Origin: Maribacter sp. 1_MG-2023
GTDB lineage: Bacteria > Bacteroidota > Bacteroidia > Flavobacteriales > Flavobacteriaceae
DNA: 64,000 nucleotides
Reading direction: 5' to 3'
Assembly: GCF_030547005.1 (NCBI RefSeq)
Contig: NZ_JAUOPN010000007.1
Location: forward strand, 142,453-206,452
Made by a program: the position numbers and the translations under genes. Below are positions 35,792-43,449 of the stretch, one piece after another (the first letter of the stretch is position 1; every line of letters starts with the position of its first letter). The notes below the pieces were generated by a model that saw only the letters and a program-made list of their open reading frames with translations, searched no databases and was not told where the DNA came from.

Positions 35792-37076
35792 ACGTGTAGT
35801 TATTACGGGCTTAGGAGTATGTGCACCAAATGGTGTAGCTCTTACTGATTTTACAAATGCATTGTTAGAAGGTAAAAGCGGACTTCGGCATCAGCCAAAT
35901 CTAGAAAAGCTAGGTTTTGGGTGTCAGGTTGCTGGTGAGCCATTGGTGAAAGACAACCTCATTGACAATTATTTTACCCCATTAGAGCGCAGAGGATTAA
36001 ATGCAACGGGAATTGTATACGGAGTAATTGCAGGAATAGATGCTTGGAAAGATGCAGGATTAGAAAAGAATACGACCAACGAACCAAGTTGGGATTGCGG
36101 AATCATTTTTGGCACCGGTATTTTAGGGGTAGATAAGTTTAGGGAAGCCATTCATTTAATAGATGAAGGAAATGTACGTAGACTTGGTAGTACTTCGGTG
36201 ATTCAGACTATGGCAAGCGGTATAAGTGCCTATTTAGGCGGATTATTAGGTTGCGGAAATCAAGTCACTACTAATTCCGCAGCTTGTACAACGGGTACTG
36301 AAGGTATACTAATGGCTTATGAGCGTATTAGTCAGGGAAAAGCAGAAATTATGTTGACCGGTAGTTGTAGTGATAGTGGACCGTATGTATGGGGAGGCTT
36401 TGATGCCATGCGAATTTTACCTCGCGGATATAACGACAATCCAACCAAGGCAAGTAGACCTATGAGTGCCACTGCAGCAGGATTCATTCCTGGTAGTGGA
36501 GCAGGAGCATTGGTGTTAGAGTCCTTGGAAAGTGCCCAAAAACGAGGTGCACATATTTATGCAGAAGTGTTGGGAGGTGAAATTAATAGCGGCGGACAAT
36601 TAGGAGAAGGATCCATGACCGCGCCAAATAGTATTGCGGTGCAACGTTGCATACGAAATGCGGTGACTAATGCGGGTATTGATGCTTCAGATATTGATGT
36701 AATTAATGGGCATTTAACTGCAACTACGAAAGACGGGCTAGAAATAGAAAACTGGAGTAAAGCACTTGGGAGAAAGCATGACGATTTTCCGTATATCAAT
36801 TCATTCAAGGGTTCGGTGGGTCATTGTTTGGCAGCAGCTGGTAGTATTGAAAGTGTCGCCACGGTATTACAGTTTGAAGAGCAGGTAGTGTTTAAGAATG
36901 TGAATTGTGATGATATACACCCAGAGATCTTAAAGCTGATATCTGATACCTGTATTCCGAGGGAAACAAAAAATCATGCTCCGAAAGTTATCGCAAAAGC
37001 AAGTTTTGGATTCGGAGATGTAAATGCTTGTGTTATATTTAAAGCGTTTTCAAAAGAAGAATCAAATTCAAAATAA
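35784..37076 (+). CDS. Beta-ketoacyl-ACP synthase (FabF-like ketosynthase)
   Basis: A 430-residue thiolase-fold ketosynthase. The active-site triad is intact: Cys168 in TTNSAACTTGTEG, His310 in INGHLTATTKDGLE and His347 in FKGSVGHCLAAAG, with Lys342. The usual HGT motif at the first His is HLT here (Gly to Leu), a small departure from standard FabF. Overall length and GFGDVNACVIF end match FabF/KAS II. It would condense malonyl-ACP with the growing chain; specificity may be altered because of the HLT change. Confidence 0.92.
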   Translation: MSRRVVITGLGVCAPNGVALTDFTNALLEGKSGLRHQPNLEKLGFGCQVAGEPLVKDNLIDNYFTPLERRGLNATGIVYGVIAGIDAWKDAGLEKNTTNEPSWDCGIIFGTGILGVDKFREAIHLIDEGNVRRLGSTSVIQTMASGISAYLGGLLGCGNQVTTNSAACTTGTEGILMAYERISQGKAEIMLTGSCSDSGPYVWGGFDAMRILPRGYNDNPTKASRPMSATAAGFIPGSGAGALVLESLESAQKRGAHIYAEVLGGEINSGGQLGEGSMTAPNSIAVQRCIRNAVTNAGIDASDIDVINGHLTATTKDGLEIENWSKALGRKHDDFPYINSFKGSVGHCLAAAGSIESVATVLQFEEQVVFKNVNCDDIHPEILKLISDTCIPRETKNHAPKVIAKASFGFGDVNACVIFKAFSKEESNSK

Positions 37077-37106
37077 TACCAAAAGGTATTTTAATTAAAC
37101 TTAAAT

Positions 37107-37361
37107 ATGCTTAAAGAAGAAAAATACCAGAAATTAAAAGATATTATTAAAATTTATCTTCCCGAAGACGTAGCGGTTACTGACATTGAGCAAGATAGTC
37201 ACTTCATGAATAATCTAAATATCAATTCTGCAAATCTTGTAGATATTGTATTAGATGTAGAAGATGCTTTCGACATTCGCTTAGAAAATGATGATATGGA
37301 TCAAATGCAAACTGTCAATGATGCCATGGCGATTATCGACGCCAAGCTAGCAGAAAAGTAA
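37107..37361 (+). CDS. Acyl carrier protein of the type III PKS operon
   Basis: An 84-residue ACP. The phosphopantetheine attachment Ser is Ser41 in NINSANLVDIVLDVE; the canonical DSL triad is NSA here. The acidic helix II and the AMAIIDAKL tail fit the fold. It is the last gene of the operon, 30 bp after the ketosynthase, and is probably dedicated to this pathway rather than general fatty acid synthesis. Followed by convergent terC, 25 bp away. Confidence 0.9.
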   Translation: MLKEEKYQKLKDIIKIYLPEDVAVTDIEQDSHFMNNLNINSANLVDIVLDVEDAFDIRLENDDMDQMQTVNDAMAIIDAKLAEK

Positions 37362-37386
37362 CATCTCAAAATAGCTTTTAAAAGAA

Positions 37387-38325
37387 CTATTCTTTATCCT
37401 TAATTAACATTGACGCTAAAATTCCCGATACTAAGGCAACTGAAATAACTGTTAAAGACACCCATTCTGGTAAATGTATGTAATGGGAGAATAACATCTT
37501 TAGTCCCACAAAGGCAAGAATAACGACCAAGCTGTAATTGATATACTTAAATTTTTCTAGCATTCTAGAAATTAGAAAATACATAGAACGCAAACCTAAA
37601 ATAGCTAAGATATTCGAAGTAAATACGATAAATGGATCAGCCGTAATTGCTAGAATCGCAGGTATACTATCTAAAGCGAAAAGAATATCGGTAAGTTCAA
37701 TTACAATAAGGGCAACAAATAGGGGAGTAGCAGCATTAATACCCATCCGTTTTACGAAAAAATTATGACCGTGCAGTGTCGATGTAACGGGGTATATTTT
37801 TTTAATCTGTTTAAAAACAAAAGAATTTTGAGGATCAAAATCATCGTCATCACCTTTCAGCATATTAAATGCAGTATATAAAAGGAATACACCGAAAACA
37901 TAAATAATCCATTCAAACTTGGTAATTAGCGCAACTCCAAAAAATATCATTAATGCTCTAAATACAATCGCACCAAGAATTCCCCAAAATAATACACGAT
38001 GTTGATATAATGGCGGAATTTTAAATGATGAGAATATAACTGCAATTACAAAAACGTTGTCAACACTTAGCGAAAGTTCAATAAGGTAACCGGTAATATA
38101 CTTTAAAACCGCATCGTTAGGTGTTAGTCCTGTTGGGTTGGCAATAATTTCTGAACTGAACAACCAATATATAACACCACTAAAGGCAAATGCAACCGTT
38201 ACAAAAATAGCAGTCCAGATTCCTGCTTCTTTAGATTTAATAACATGTTCATCTTTATGAAAAACACCTAAATCTAAGGCAAGGAATATTAGAACGAAGG
38301 AAATAAAGACAATCCAGACTATCAT
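37387..38325 (-). CDS. TerC/Alx-family membrane protein
   Basis: A 312-residue polytopic protein with about nine membrane segments. The TerC signature is in ELSLSVDNVFVIAVIFSSF and again in ELTDILFALDSIPAILAIT, the two Asp-containing repeats that resemble metal-ion sites. TerC/Alx proteins are linked to manganese export and metalation of exported proteins. Start set at the ATG at 38325, because the reported upstream start is a TTG. It faces the type III PKS operon tail to tail and is not part of it. Confidence 0.92.
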   Translation of the reverse strand: MIVWIVFISFVLIFLALDLGVFHKDEHVIKSKEAGIWTAIFVTVAFAFSGVIYWLFSSEIIANPTGLTPNDAVLKYITGYLIELSLSVDNVFVIAVIFSSFKIPPLYQHRVLFWGILGAIVFRALMIFFGVALITKFEWIIYVFGVFLLYTAFNMLKGDDDDFDPQNSFVFKQIKKIYPVTSTLHGHNFFVKRMGINAATPLFVALIVIELTDILFALDSIPAILAITADPFIVFTSNILAILGLRSMYFLISRMLEKFKYINYSLVVILAFVGLKMLFSHYIHLPEWVSLTVISVALVSGILASMLIKDKE

Positions 38326-38750
38326 ATATAAAATTTCAAGATGCAAAGGTATTAAAAATTGACTTTAACTATTTCAATTCTTTATAATGTTGGTGAATTA
38401 GCAATCGATTTACAAGTTCATCCTATTATATTACAAATTTGAATTATTATCACTTCATAGATCGATGTTTTAATTCAAAATTGTAACCTAAAAAAATTGA
38501 ATCTAAAATTAGCGCGTATCCCTGTTAAAAAACAGAGGTTAGCAACTTTATTCAAATTAATAACATTGAAGTGTAATTGAATATTTTTATTTTTAAGTTA
38601 TTGAAAATCAAATGTTTAAAATGGGTAATTCAGGATTATTGTATAAATTGGATTAACTAACTTCTTTATTCGATTAACTACTATTTTATTTCATATTCAA
38701 AGGAATATCGGATTTTTTATCTTAATTTTAAAGTAGAACAAGCTTTTAAA
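38326..38750. other. Intergenic region between divergent terC and a small exported protein gene
   Basis: About 425 bp of AT-rich DNA without a credible ORF. It contains a short hairpin (CTGTTAAAAAACAG near 38523) and, close to the right end, TTTATCTTAATTTTAAAGTAG (split as 38716-38736), which resembles a sequence at 39586. No RNA gene is recognised. Confidence 0.6.
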
Positions 38751-39092
38751 ATGAAAAAACTAACCATTTTTTGTGGTTTTTTGCTATGCGGTATTTTAAG
38801 CATGCAAACTGCCCAGGCACAAGACTCTTTACACTCAAATGCTAGAGTAAAACAACGTATGTTATTAAATCAATTTGAGTCTGATTATGTACTGACCGCT
38901 TCTGAGCGTGTGGCATTAAAACAGAGTCGTATTGCATATCAATTGCGAATGAAAGAAATATTAGATACTATTAATATATCTGATTCAAGAAGAAAACGCT
39001 TACTACAAGAGTTGAAGAAAAACCCATTTTCTGAACGGGTTCAAACCGTGATCGCCAATCACACGGTTTCTGATGATACTATAAAACAATAA
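38751..39092 (+). CDS. Small exported protein, paralogue of the gene at 40071
   Basis: A 113-residue protein with a cleavable signal peptide (ending AQA-QDS). The mature part is helical and highly charged, with the core LDTINISDSRRKRLLQEL that matches LDTLDISDRKRQRLIKAL of the protein at 40071. No known family or catalytic residue is recognised. It is probably periplasmic. Its stop codon lies directly next to the bidirectional hairpin shared with the convergent hibernation factor gene. Confidence 0.75.
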   Translation: MKKLTIFCGFLLCGILSMQTAQAQDSLHSNARVKQRMLLNQFESDYVLTASERVALKQSRIAYQLRMKEILDTINISDSRRKRLLQELKKNPFSERVQTVIANHTVSDDTIKQ

Positions 39093-39093
39093 A

Positions 39094-39123
39094 AAAAATG
39101 CAGTCTAATAAGACTGCATTTTT
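39094..39123. terminator. Bidirectional terminator overlapping the 3' end of the hibernation factor gene
   Basis: Perfect 13-bp arms AAAAATGCAGTCT (39094-39106) and AGACTGCATTTTT (39111-39123) around AATA. The right arm is also the last codons (Lys-Met-Gln-Ser) of the minus-strand gene, and its stop codon spans the loop boundary. Confidence 0.92.
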
Positions 39124-39407
39124 GCTTTTCTTTTTTCCAATTGTCGTTGTAAATCTTCTATAGATGAAGCAATTGCAGCTTCAAAACTAGCAGAAGACGA
39201 CTGTGCGAACAGGCGAGGACCTGGTGCACTCAAGCGTATATTACATACCATACCTGAATCGGGGGAAGAGGTATTCTCCTTTTTAAAGAAAACATCAGAT
39301 CTTACGATAAAATCGAATTTATCCAATAATTTCTCTAATTTCTCAGCAGCCATTATTTCTAATCGGTTGCTTGCTTTTACATCGTCGTATTCAAAATTGA
39401 TATTCAT
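39105..39407 (-). CDS. hpf: Ribosome hibernation-promoting factor, short HPF/YfiA type
   Basis: A 100-residue protein of the HPF/RaiA family with the typical N-terminal beta strand (MNINFEYDDVKAS), the LEKLLDKFDFIVRSDVFF strand and the ASFEAAIASSIEDLQRQLEKRK helix. It has no long C-terminal dimerisation domain, so it is the short form. It binds the 30S subunit and helps make inactive ribosomes in stationary phase. Its last codons lie within the terminator hairpin. Confidence 0.93.
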   Translation of the reverse strand: MNINFEYDDVKASNRLEIMAAEKLEKLLDKFDFIVRSDVFFKKENTSSPDSGMVCNIRLSAPGPRLFAQSSSASFEAAIASSIEDLQRQLEKRKAKMQSY

Positions 39408-39638
39408 AAGCTAAAAGTTTAGTTTAAGGTACTCATTTCAATGATGCATTGCAATTAAAAAAATCTTAATAATTTCATTAATTAAGTTAAGAATTCCTAA
39501 TCCTTTTGTTTCTATAAAGTTAGCAAAACCGGTACCAATTTAAAATTAAGTTAAACTTACACAAACATAATTTAAATATGCAGTCTTTATCTTAAATTGA
39601 AGTAGTTTTCCCACAATTATGTTTTTAAATCTACGGCT

Positions 39639-39953
39639 ATGGAGAATGTACAGAATAAATCTATGTGTTTAGGTAAATTAGAGCGTTGTTACAATACCAT
39701 ACAGCAATTTAAGGTAAGAGTAGATTCTTATTTATATGAACCAAAAACTGTGGCCCTTTTTGAGGCGAAAACATATTTAAAGAATAAGATTTCAAAGCTT
39801 TCTGATGCTAATGAAAAGTTATTGAAATATATGAAGTCTTCTAAAGAATTAGTACCAGAGCAATATAAGCTGGTCAATCATCATATTAAGGAAACTTTTG
39901 AGCTCGAATTTGATTTTTTAGAGTATACCATGAGATTTAGACAACCCGTTTAA
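39639..39953 (+). CDS. Small helical protein, paralogue of the gene at 45431
   Basis: A 104-residue cytosolic, largely helical protein. It shares the block VDSYLYEPKTVALFEAKTYL with MESYLYEPQTHSRFQKKESL of the protein at 45431, and both go on with ISKLSDANEKLL / ISRTADNTDALL. No known family is recognised. Upstream it has TTTATCTTAAATTGAAGTAG (39586-39605), resembling a sequence before the gene at 38751. A small coiled-coil or adaptor protein is the most I can suggest. Confidence 0.7.
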   Translation: MENVQNKSMCLGKLERCYNTIQQFKVRVDSYLYEPKTVALFEAKTYLKNKISKLSDANEKLLKYMKSSKELVPEQYKLVNHHIKETFELEFDFLEYTMRFRQPV

Positions 39954-40070
39954 CTACCTATATTTTAGTTTATTGGTCATATTTAATTTAATTTCCTGTT
40001 AAGTTTTCTGTTTTAAAGCGATTTAAAGAAAATGTCACTAATTTAGACGTAGAACACTAATGTTATTGAT

Positions 40071-40397
40071 ATGAAAATTTTTATGCGGCTAGCTATATGC
40101 TGCACATTTTTCTGTATAGGTATTTCGTACTCACAAGCGAACGATTCTACAAAAGTAAACTCGAAAGAAGAAGACGAAGGTCCGGTTATGTTTCAATTTG
40201 AACCTAATTATGAAACAGCTGTAATGCTTCATAGAGCTGCACTACAAGAAAAAATTAGAGGATTGGATACCTTAGATATTTCTGACCGTAAACGTCAACG
40301 ATTAATCAAGGCATTATATAAAGAATCTCGAAACTTTAATTTTAAAAAGTCAGTTTTAGTAAATACTGAATTTGAAGAAGAAGAGTTTGAAGATTAA
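40071..40397 (+). CDS. Small exported protein, paralogue of the gene at 38751
   Basis: A 108-residue protein with a signal peptide (MKIFMRLAICCTFFCIGISY, then SQA), an acidic linker and the same C-terminal charged helix as the gene at 38751 (LDTLDISDRKRQRLIKAL). It ends with a run of Glu residues (EFEEEEFED). No named family. It is followed 50 bp later by a DUF4251 lipoprotein gene on the same strand. Confidence 0.75.
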   Translation: MKIFMRLAICCTFFCIGISYSQANDSTKVNSKEEDEGPVMFQFEPNYETAVMLHRAALQEKIRGLDTLDISDRKRQRLIKALYKESRNFNFKKSVLVNTEFEEEEFED

Positions 40398-40447
40398 AAC
40401 TTTGGTTTCTTGAAAATATTCTTTATTTTAAAAACTAAAACAATTAT

Positions 40448-40990
40448 ATGAGAACTTCGCTAATTTTAATCGCTACTTTCATAGTTTTATTGGGTTGTAA
40501 ATCCTCTAAAACAGCAATTGATGACACACATCCTATTCATAGTTTGGTGGCGTCTAAGAATATAGAATTCATTGCAAAGTCCGCTAGTCCGACAGTAACA
40601 AGAGGTGTAAATGCTGCTGCTAATAGGGGACTCCTACCTCCTGGAAGCAACGTTTCGCGAATAGACTTAAATGGTACAAGTAATTATTTGAAGATATTTG
40701 GCGATAGTGTTTCTGCTAATTTACCTTTTTATGGGGAACGCCAATTTGGAGGTGGTTATGGATCAGCTACTGGAGTTGAGTTTAATGGTGTTGCTGATAA
40801 CTACAAACAAGACTTTAATAATGATAAGCAAAAGTATAGTATTAGCTTTCAAGTGTCTGATAAGTCGGATAGCTACTCCATTCTTATGGAAATTTTCCCA
40901 AACAATTCTAGTAGCGTTTCGGTAAATATGAGCAATAGAAGTAGAATACAATACAATGGTACAATTAAAGCAATAGAAGAAGATAAATAG
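40448..40990 (+). CDS. DUF4251 lipoprotein
   Basis: A 180-residue lipoprotein (lipobox LLGC, Cys17) whose mature domain shows the DUF4251 pattern: IEFIAKSASPTVTRGVNAA, VSANLPFYGERQFGGGY and GFEFNG-like VEFNGVADNYK, with a final beta strand pair (SVSVNMSNRSRIQYNG). DUF4251 proteins are outer-envelope lipoproteins of unknown function that are widespread in Bacteroidota. Probably in one unit with the small exported protein gene before it. Confidence 0.87.
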   Translation: MRTSLILIATFIVLLGCKSSKTAIDDTHPIHSLVASKNIEFIAKSASPTVTRGVNAAANRGLLPPGSNVSRIDLNGTSNYLKIFGDSVSANLPFYGERQFGGGYGSATGVEFNGVADNYKQDFNNDKQKYSISFQVSDKSDSYSILMEIFPNNSSSVSVNMSNRSRIQYNGTIKAIEEDK

Positions 40991-41135
40991 AAAATTCGTT
41001 CTATTATATCCAATTTTTTAGATGTTATTTTTCTTTCAACGAGCTGTTTAACTGTGTTTTTTAACTAATAATGTTAAGAAGAGCCCAAAAACGGAAGGTT
41101 TTGTCATAATCTTCGTTATTCCCTATTAAGAATAA

Positions 41136-41143
41136 TACCTTTG
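41136..41143 (+). promoter_or_regulatory. -7 promoter element before the SlyD-like gene
   Basis: TACCTTTG matches TAnnTTTG and lies 36 bp upstream of the ATG at 41179. The -33 element is not clear (TTC at 21 bp). Confidence 0.45.
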
Positions 41144-41178
41144 CACCTCAATTAAGTTAAATAGTAGAATTTAATAGT

Positions 41179-41607
41179 ATGAGTAAAGTAAAAGCAGATA
41201 GTCAGGTAAAAGTACATTACACAGGTAAACTAAGTAACGGTCAAACATTTGATAGTTCAGAAGGTAGAGAGCCATTAGATGTAAAATTAGGGCAAGGTAG
41301 CTTAATACCAGGTTTTGAAAAAGGATTGCTTGATATGGAGGTTAATGATAAGAAAACTATCGTAATCGCTAAAGAAGATGCATACGGTGAAAAGCAAAAA
41401 GAGCTTTTTCAAACTGTTCAAAAATCAGATTTACCACAAGATATGGAGCCAAAAGTAGATATGGCACTTATGGCAACAAATGCAGATGGTAGCGAAAGAC
41501 AATTACGTGTTGCAGAAGTAAACGAAAATGATATCGTTGTAGATGCAAATCACCCATTAGCTGGTGAAGATTTAACCTTCGAATTAGAATTGGTTGAAGT
41601 ACAATAA
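41179..41607 (+). CDS. SlyD-like FKBP-type peptidyl-prolyl isomerase
   Basis: A 142-residue cytosolic FKBP with an inserted IF (insert-in-flap) domain. The FKBP parts are VKVHYTGKLSNGQTFDSSEG and GSLIPGFEKGLLDMEVNDKK; the insert runs from about EDAYGEKQKELFQTVQ to ANHPLAGEDLTFELELVEV. It lacks the Cys/His-rich metal tail of E. coli SlyD. It should be a folding helper and proline isomerase for new proteins. A strong terminator follows. Confidence 0.93.
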   Translation: MSKVKADSQVKVHYTGKLSNGQTFDSSEGREPLDVKLGQGSLIPGFEKGLLDMEVNDKKTIVIAKEDAYGEKQKELFQTVQKSDLPQDMEPKVDMALMATNADGSERQLRVAEVNENDIVVDANHPLAGEDLTFELELVEVQ

Positions 41608-41627
41608 TACGTATCGTATATTATAAG

Positions 41628-41656
41628 AAAAACCGCCTAATAGGCGGTTTTTTTTG
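41628..41656 (+). terminator. Hairpin terminator after the SlyD-like gene
   Basis: Arms AAAAACCGCCTA and TAGGCGGTTTTT with a single-base loop, followed by a T run. Confidence 0.92.
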
Positions 41657-41701
41657 TTTCTAAGCATATCGGTTTCATAGTCCTAAATAGTATATTTGAA
41701 T

Positions 41702-42208
41702 ATGCATTTAAGAATAGTATGTTTTTTAGTTTTAGGGGTTGTATTGGTTAGCTGTAAAGAAGAAAAAACCAAGATCGTTGAACCCGAAGCAATAGAAGTT
41801 GTAGTCGAAAAGGTCTCCACTTCAACCTATGAAGATTTAGAAGGTAATCCTATAGAATTAAGCGATTACAAGGGTAAACGAGTGTTATTGAATTATTGGG
41901 CAACCTGGTGCAGACCTTGCATTGAAGAAATGCCAGATATGGAGAAAGCGCAGACTATTCTTGAAAAAGATAATTATGTATTTCTATTTGCATCTGATCA
42001 GTCCATAGATAAGATAAACAAGTTTAAAGAAGCACGCGGATTTCAATTAGATTTTATAAAATTCAACGGAATCTATGCAGAAGAAAATGTGAGTGCCTTG
42101 CCGGCAACTTTTATATATAATGAAGTAGGGGGGCAGGTGCTGCGTTTTGATGGCGGATTGAAATGGGATAGTCCTGAAATGATAGAAAAACTTAGAGCAG
42201 TACAGTAA
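41702..42208 (+). CDS. TlpA-like thioredoxin lipoprotein
   Basis: A 168-residue lipoprotein (lipobox LVSC, Cys18) with a thioredoxin fold. The redox motif is WATWCRPCIEEMPDME, and the cis-Pro region is VSALPATFIY. It should be an extracytoplasmic thiol-disulfide reductase. I used the ATG at 41702; the upstream TTG at 41696 lies within a TATATTTG -7 element. Its stop overlaps the next ATG (TAATG), so it is coupled to the propeller lipoprotein. Confidence 0.9.
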   Translation: MHLRIVCFLVLGVVLVSCKEEKTKIVEPEAIEVVVEKVSTSTYEDLEGNPIELSDYKGKRVLLNYWATWCRPCIEEMPDMEKAQTILEKDNYVFLFASDQSIDKINKFKEARGFQLDFIKFNGIYAEENVSALPATFIYNEVGGQVLRFDGGLKWDSPEMIEKLRAVQ

Positions 42209-43449
42209 TGCGTAACCTAACGAATACCTTTTTTCTTTTATTAGCATTCAGTTTGATACTAAGTTGTAAAGAAGAACCTAAAAATATACAACCAAAAGCT
42301 TCAGTAAGTACGATTTTAGAAATGATTTCTCCTGCTGGTAATACTAGTGCTTTGCCACACTTAATGTCGAATAAAGACGTTGCCTTGCTTTCATGGGTAG
42401 AAATTTCTAATGATACTGTTGCGACCATGCGTTATTCAGAATTAATCGATGGGGAGTGGCGAGAAGCGCAAAATATATGTAGCGGCACAGATTGGTTCGT
42501 GAACTGGGCAGATTACCCTATGATTACTGAAAACAATGGTAATTTATGGTCTCACGTTTTAAAGAAATCCACAGAAGGTACGTATTCATATGATATAAAA
42601 ATGAATGTAAAGCCAAAGGGAGCAACAGATTGGGAGACCGATTTAGACCTGCATACCGATGGCACACCCACCGAACATGGCTTTGTAAGCGTAGTACCTT
42701 ATAATAACAATTTCTTCGTCAATTGGCTTGATGGTAGAAATACCGTAGAAAATAAAGCAGGAAAACGCGGAGCGATGACCTTACGTGGTGGATTAGTTTC
42801 TACTACAGGTGAATTGTTAGAAGAATATGAATTGGATAGCGGAACATGCGATTGCTGCCAAACGACTGCTACAATAACAGATAACGGTCCAATTGTGGTC
42901 TATCGTGATCGCTCAGACGATGAAATTCGTGATATTAGTATTGTGCGTCAGGTGAAAGGGGAGTGGACGGTACCTAAAGTAATACATGAAGATGATTGGC
43001 AGATAAAAGGGTGTCCGGTAAACGGACCAAAAGTAGATGCCTTGGGTAATAATTTGGTAGTAGCATGGTTTACGGGAGCTTCGAATAAACAAAAAGTACA
43101 AATCGCTTTTTCTACGGATGGTGGCGCCGAATTTGCAGAACCGATTTCCGTTGCAGAAGGTTCAATAATGGGTAGGGTAGATGTGCTTTGGATGGATGAA
43201 GATCAAGCCGTTGTAAGTTGGATGGAAGCCAATGACAAAACTGCATTATTTAATGCTATGATGGTACATAAAGACGGAACAACTTCTAAAAAACAATTGA
43301 TTACGGTGATGGCAGACTCTCGTAAATCGGGATTTCCTCAAATGGAAATAGTGGAAGAAACCCTATATTTTGCTTGGACCGAGCAAGTTGGTGCAGTTAC
43401 ACAAGTGCGTACAGCAAAGATGTCTGTTGATGGTTTTTCGTTTAATTAA
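42208..43449 (+). CDS. Sialidase-fold beta-propeller lipoprotein with a CxCC motif
   Basis: A 413-residue lipoprotein (lipobox LILSC, Cys20). The mature part consists of repeated beta blades with WADYPMITENNGNLW, VVYRDRSDDEIRDISIVR and VQIAFSTDGGAEFAEPISV (an Asp-box-like FSTDGG), typical of the exo-alpha-sialidase/BNR superfamily. A CDCCQTT motif in the middle is unusual and could bind metal or be a redox site. It is translationally coupled to the TlpA-like reductase, which suggests that the two work together. No sialidase activity is claimed. Its last 8 bp overlap the convergent FKBP gene. Confidence 0.83.
   Translation: MRNLTNTFFLLLAFSLILSCKEEPKNIQPKASVSTILEMISPAGNTSALPHLMSNKDVALLSWVEISNDTVATMRYSELIDGEWREAQNICSGTDWFVNWADYPMITENNGNLWSHVLKKSTEGTYSYDIKMNVKPKGATDWETDLDLHTDGTPTEHGFVSVVPYNNNFFVNWLDGRNTVENKAGKRGAMTLRGGLVSTTGELLEEYELDSGTCDCCQTTATITDNGPIVVYRDRSDDEIRDISIVRQVKGEWTVPKVIHEDDWQIKGCPVNGPKVDALGNNLVVAWFTGASNKQKVQIAFSTDGGAEFAEPISVAEGSIMGRVDVLWMDEDQAVVSWMEANDKTALFNAMMVHKDGTTSKKQLITVMADSRKSGFPQMEIVEETLYFAWTEQVGAVTQVRTAKMSVDGFSFN

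Noticed and set aside
31620..37361. Flexirubin/aryl polyene or DarAB dialkylresorcinol cluster
   Set aside because: There is no DarA/DarB pair, tyrosine ammonia-lyase or aryl polyene KS/chain-length pair. The ring-forming enzyme is a type III PKS.
38326..38750. Structured RNA or riboswitch between terC and the next gene
   Set aside because: I saw only a short weak hairpin and no recognisable conserved RNA core, such as the yybP-ykoY element often found before terC-like genes.
42208..43449. True exo-alpha-sialidase
   Set aside because: The Arg triad and several Asp boxes expected for sialidases are not clearly seen; only the propeller fold is supported.
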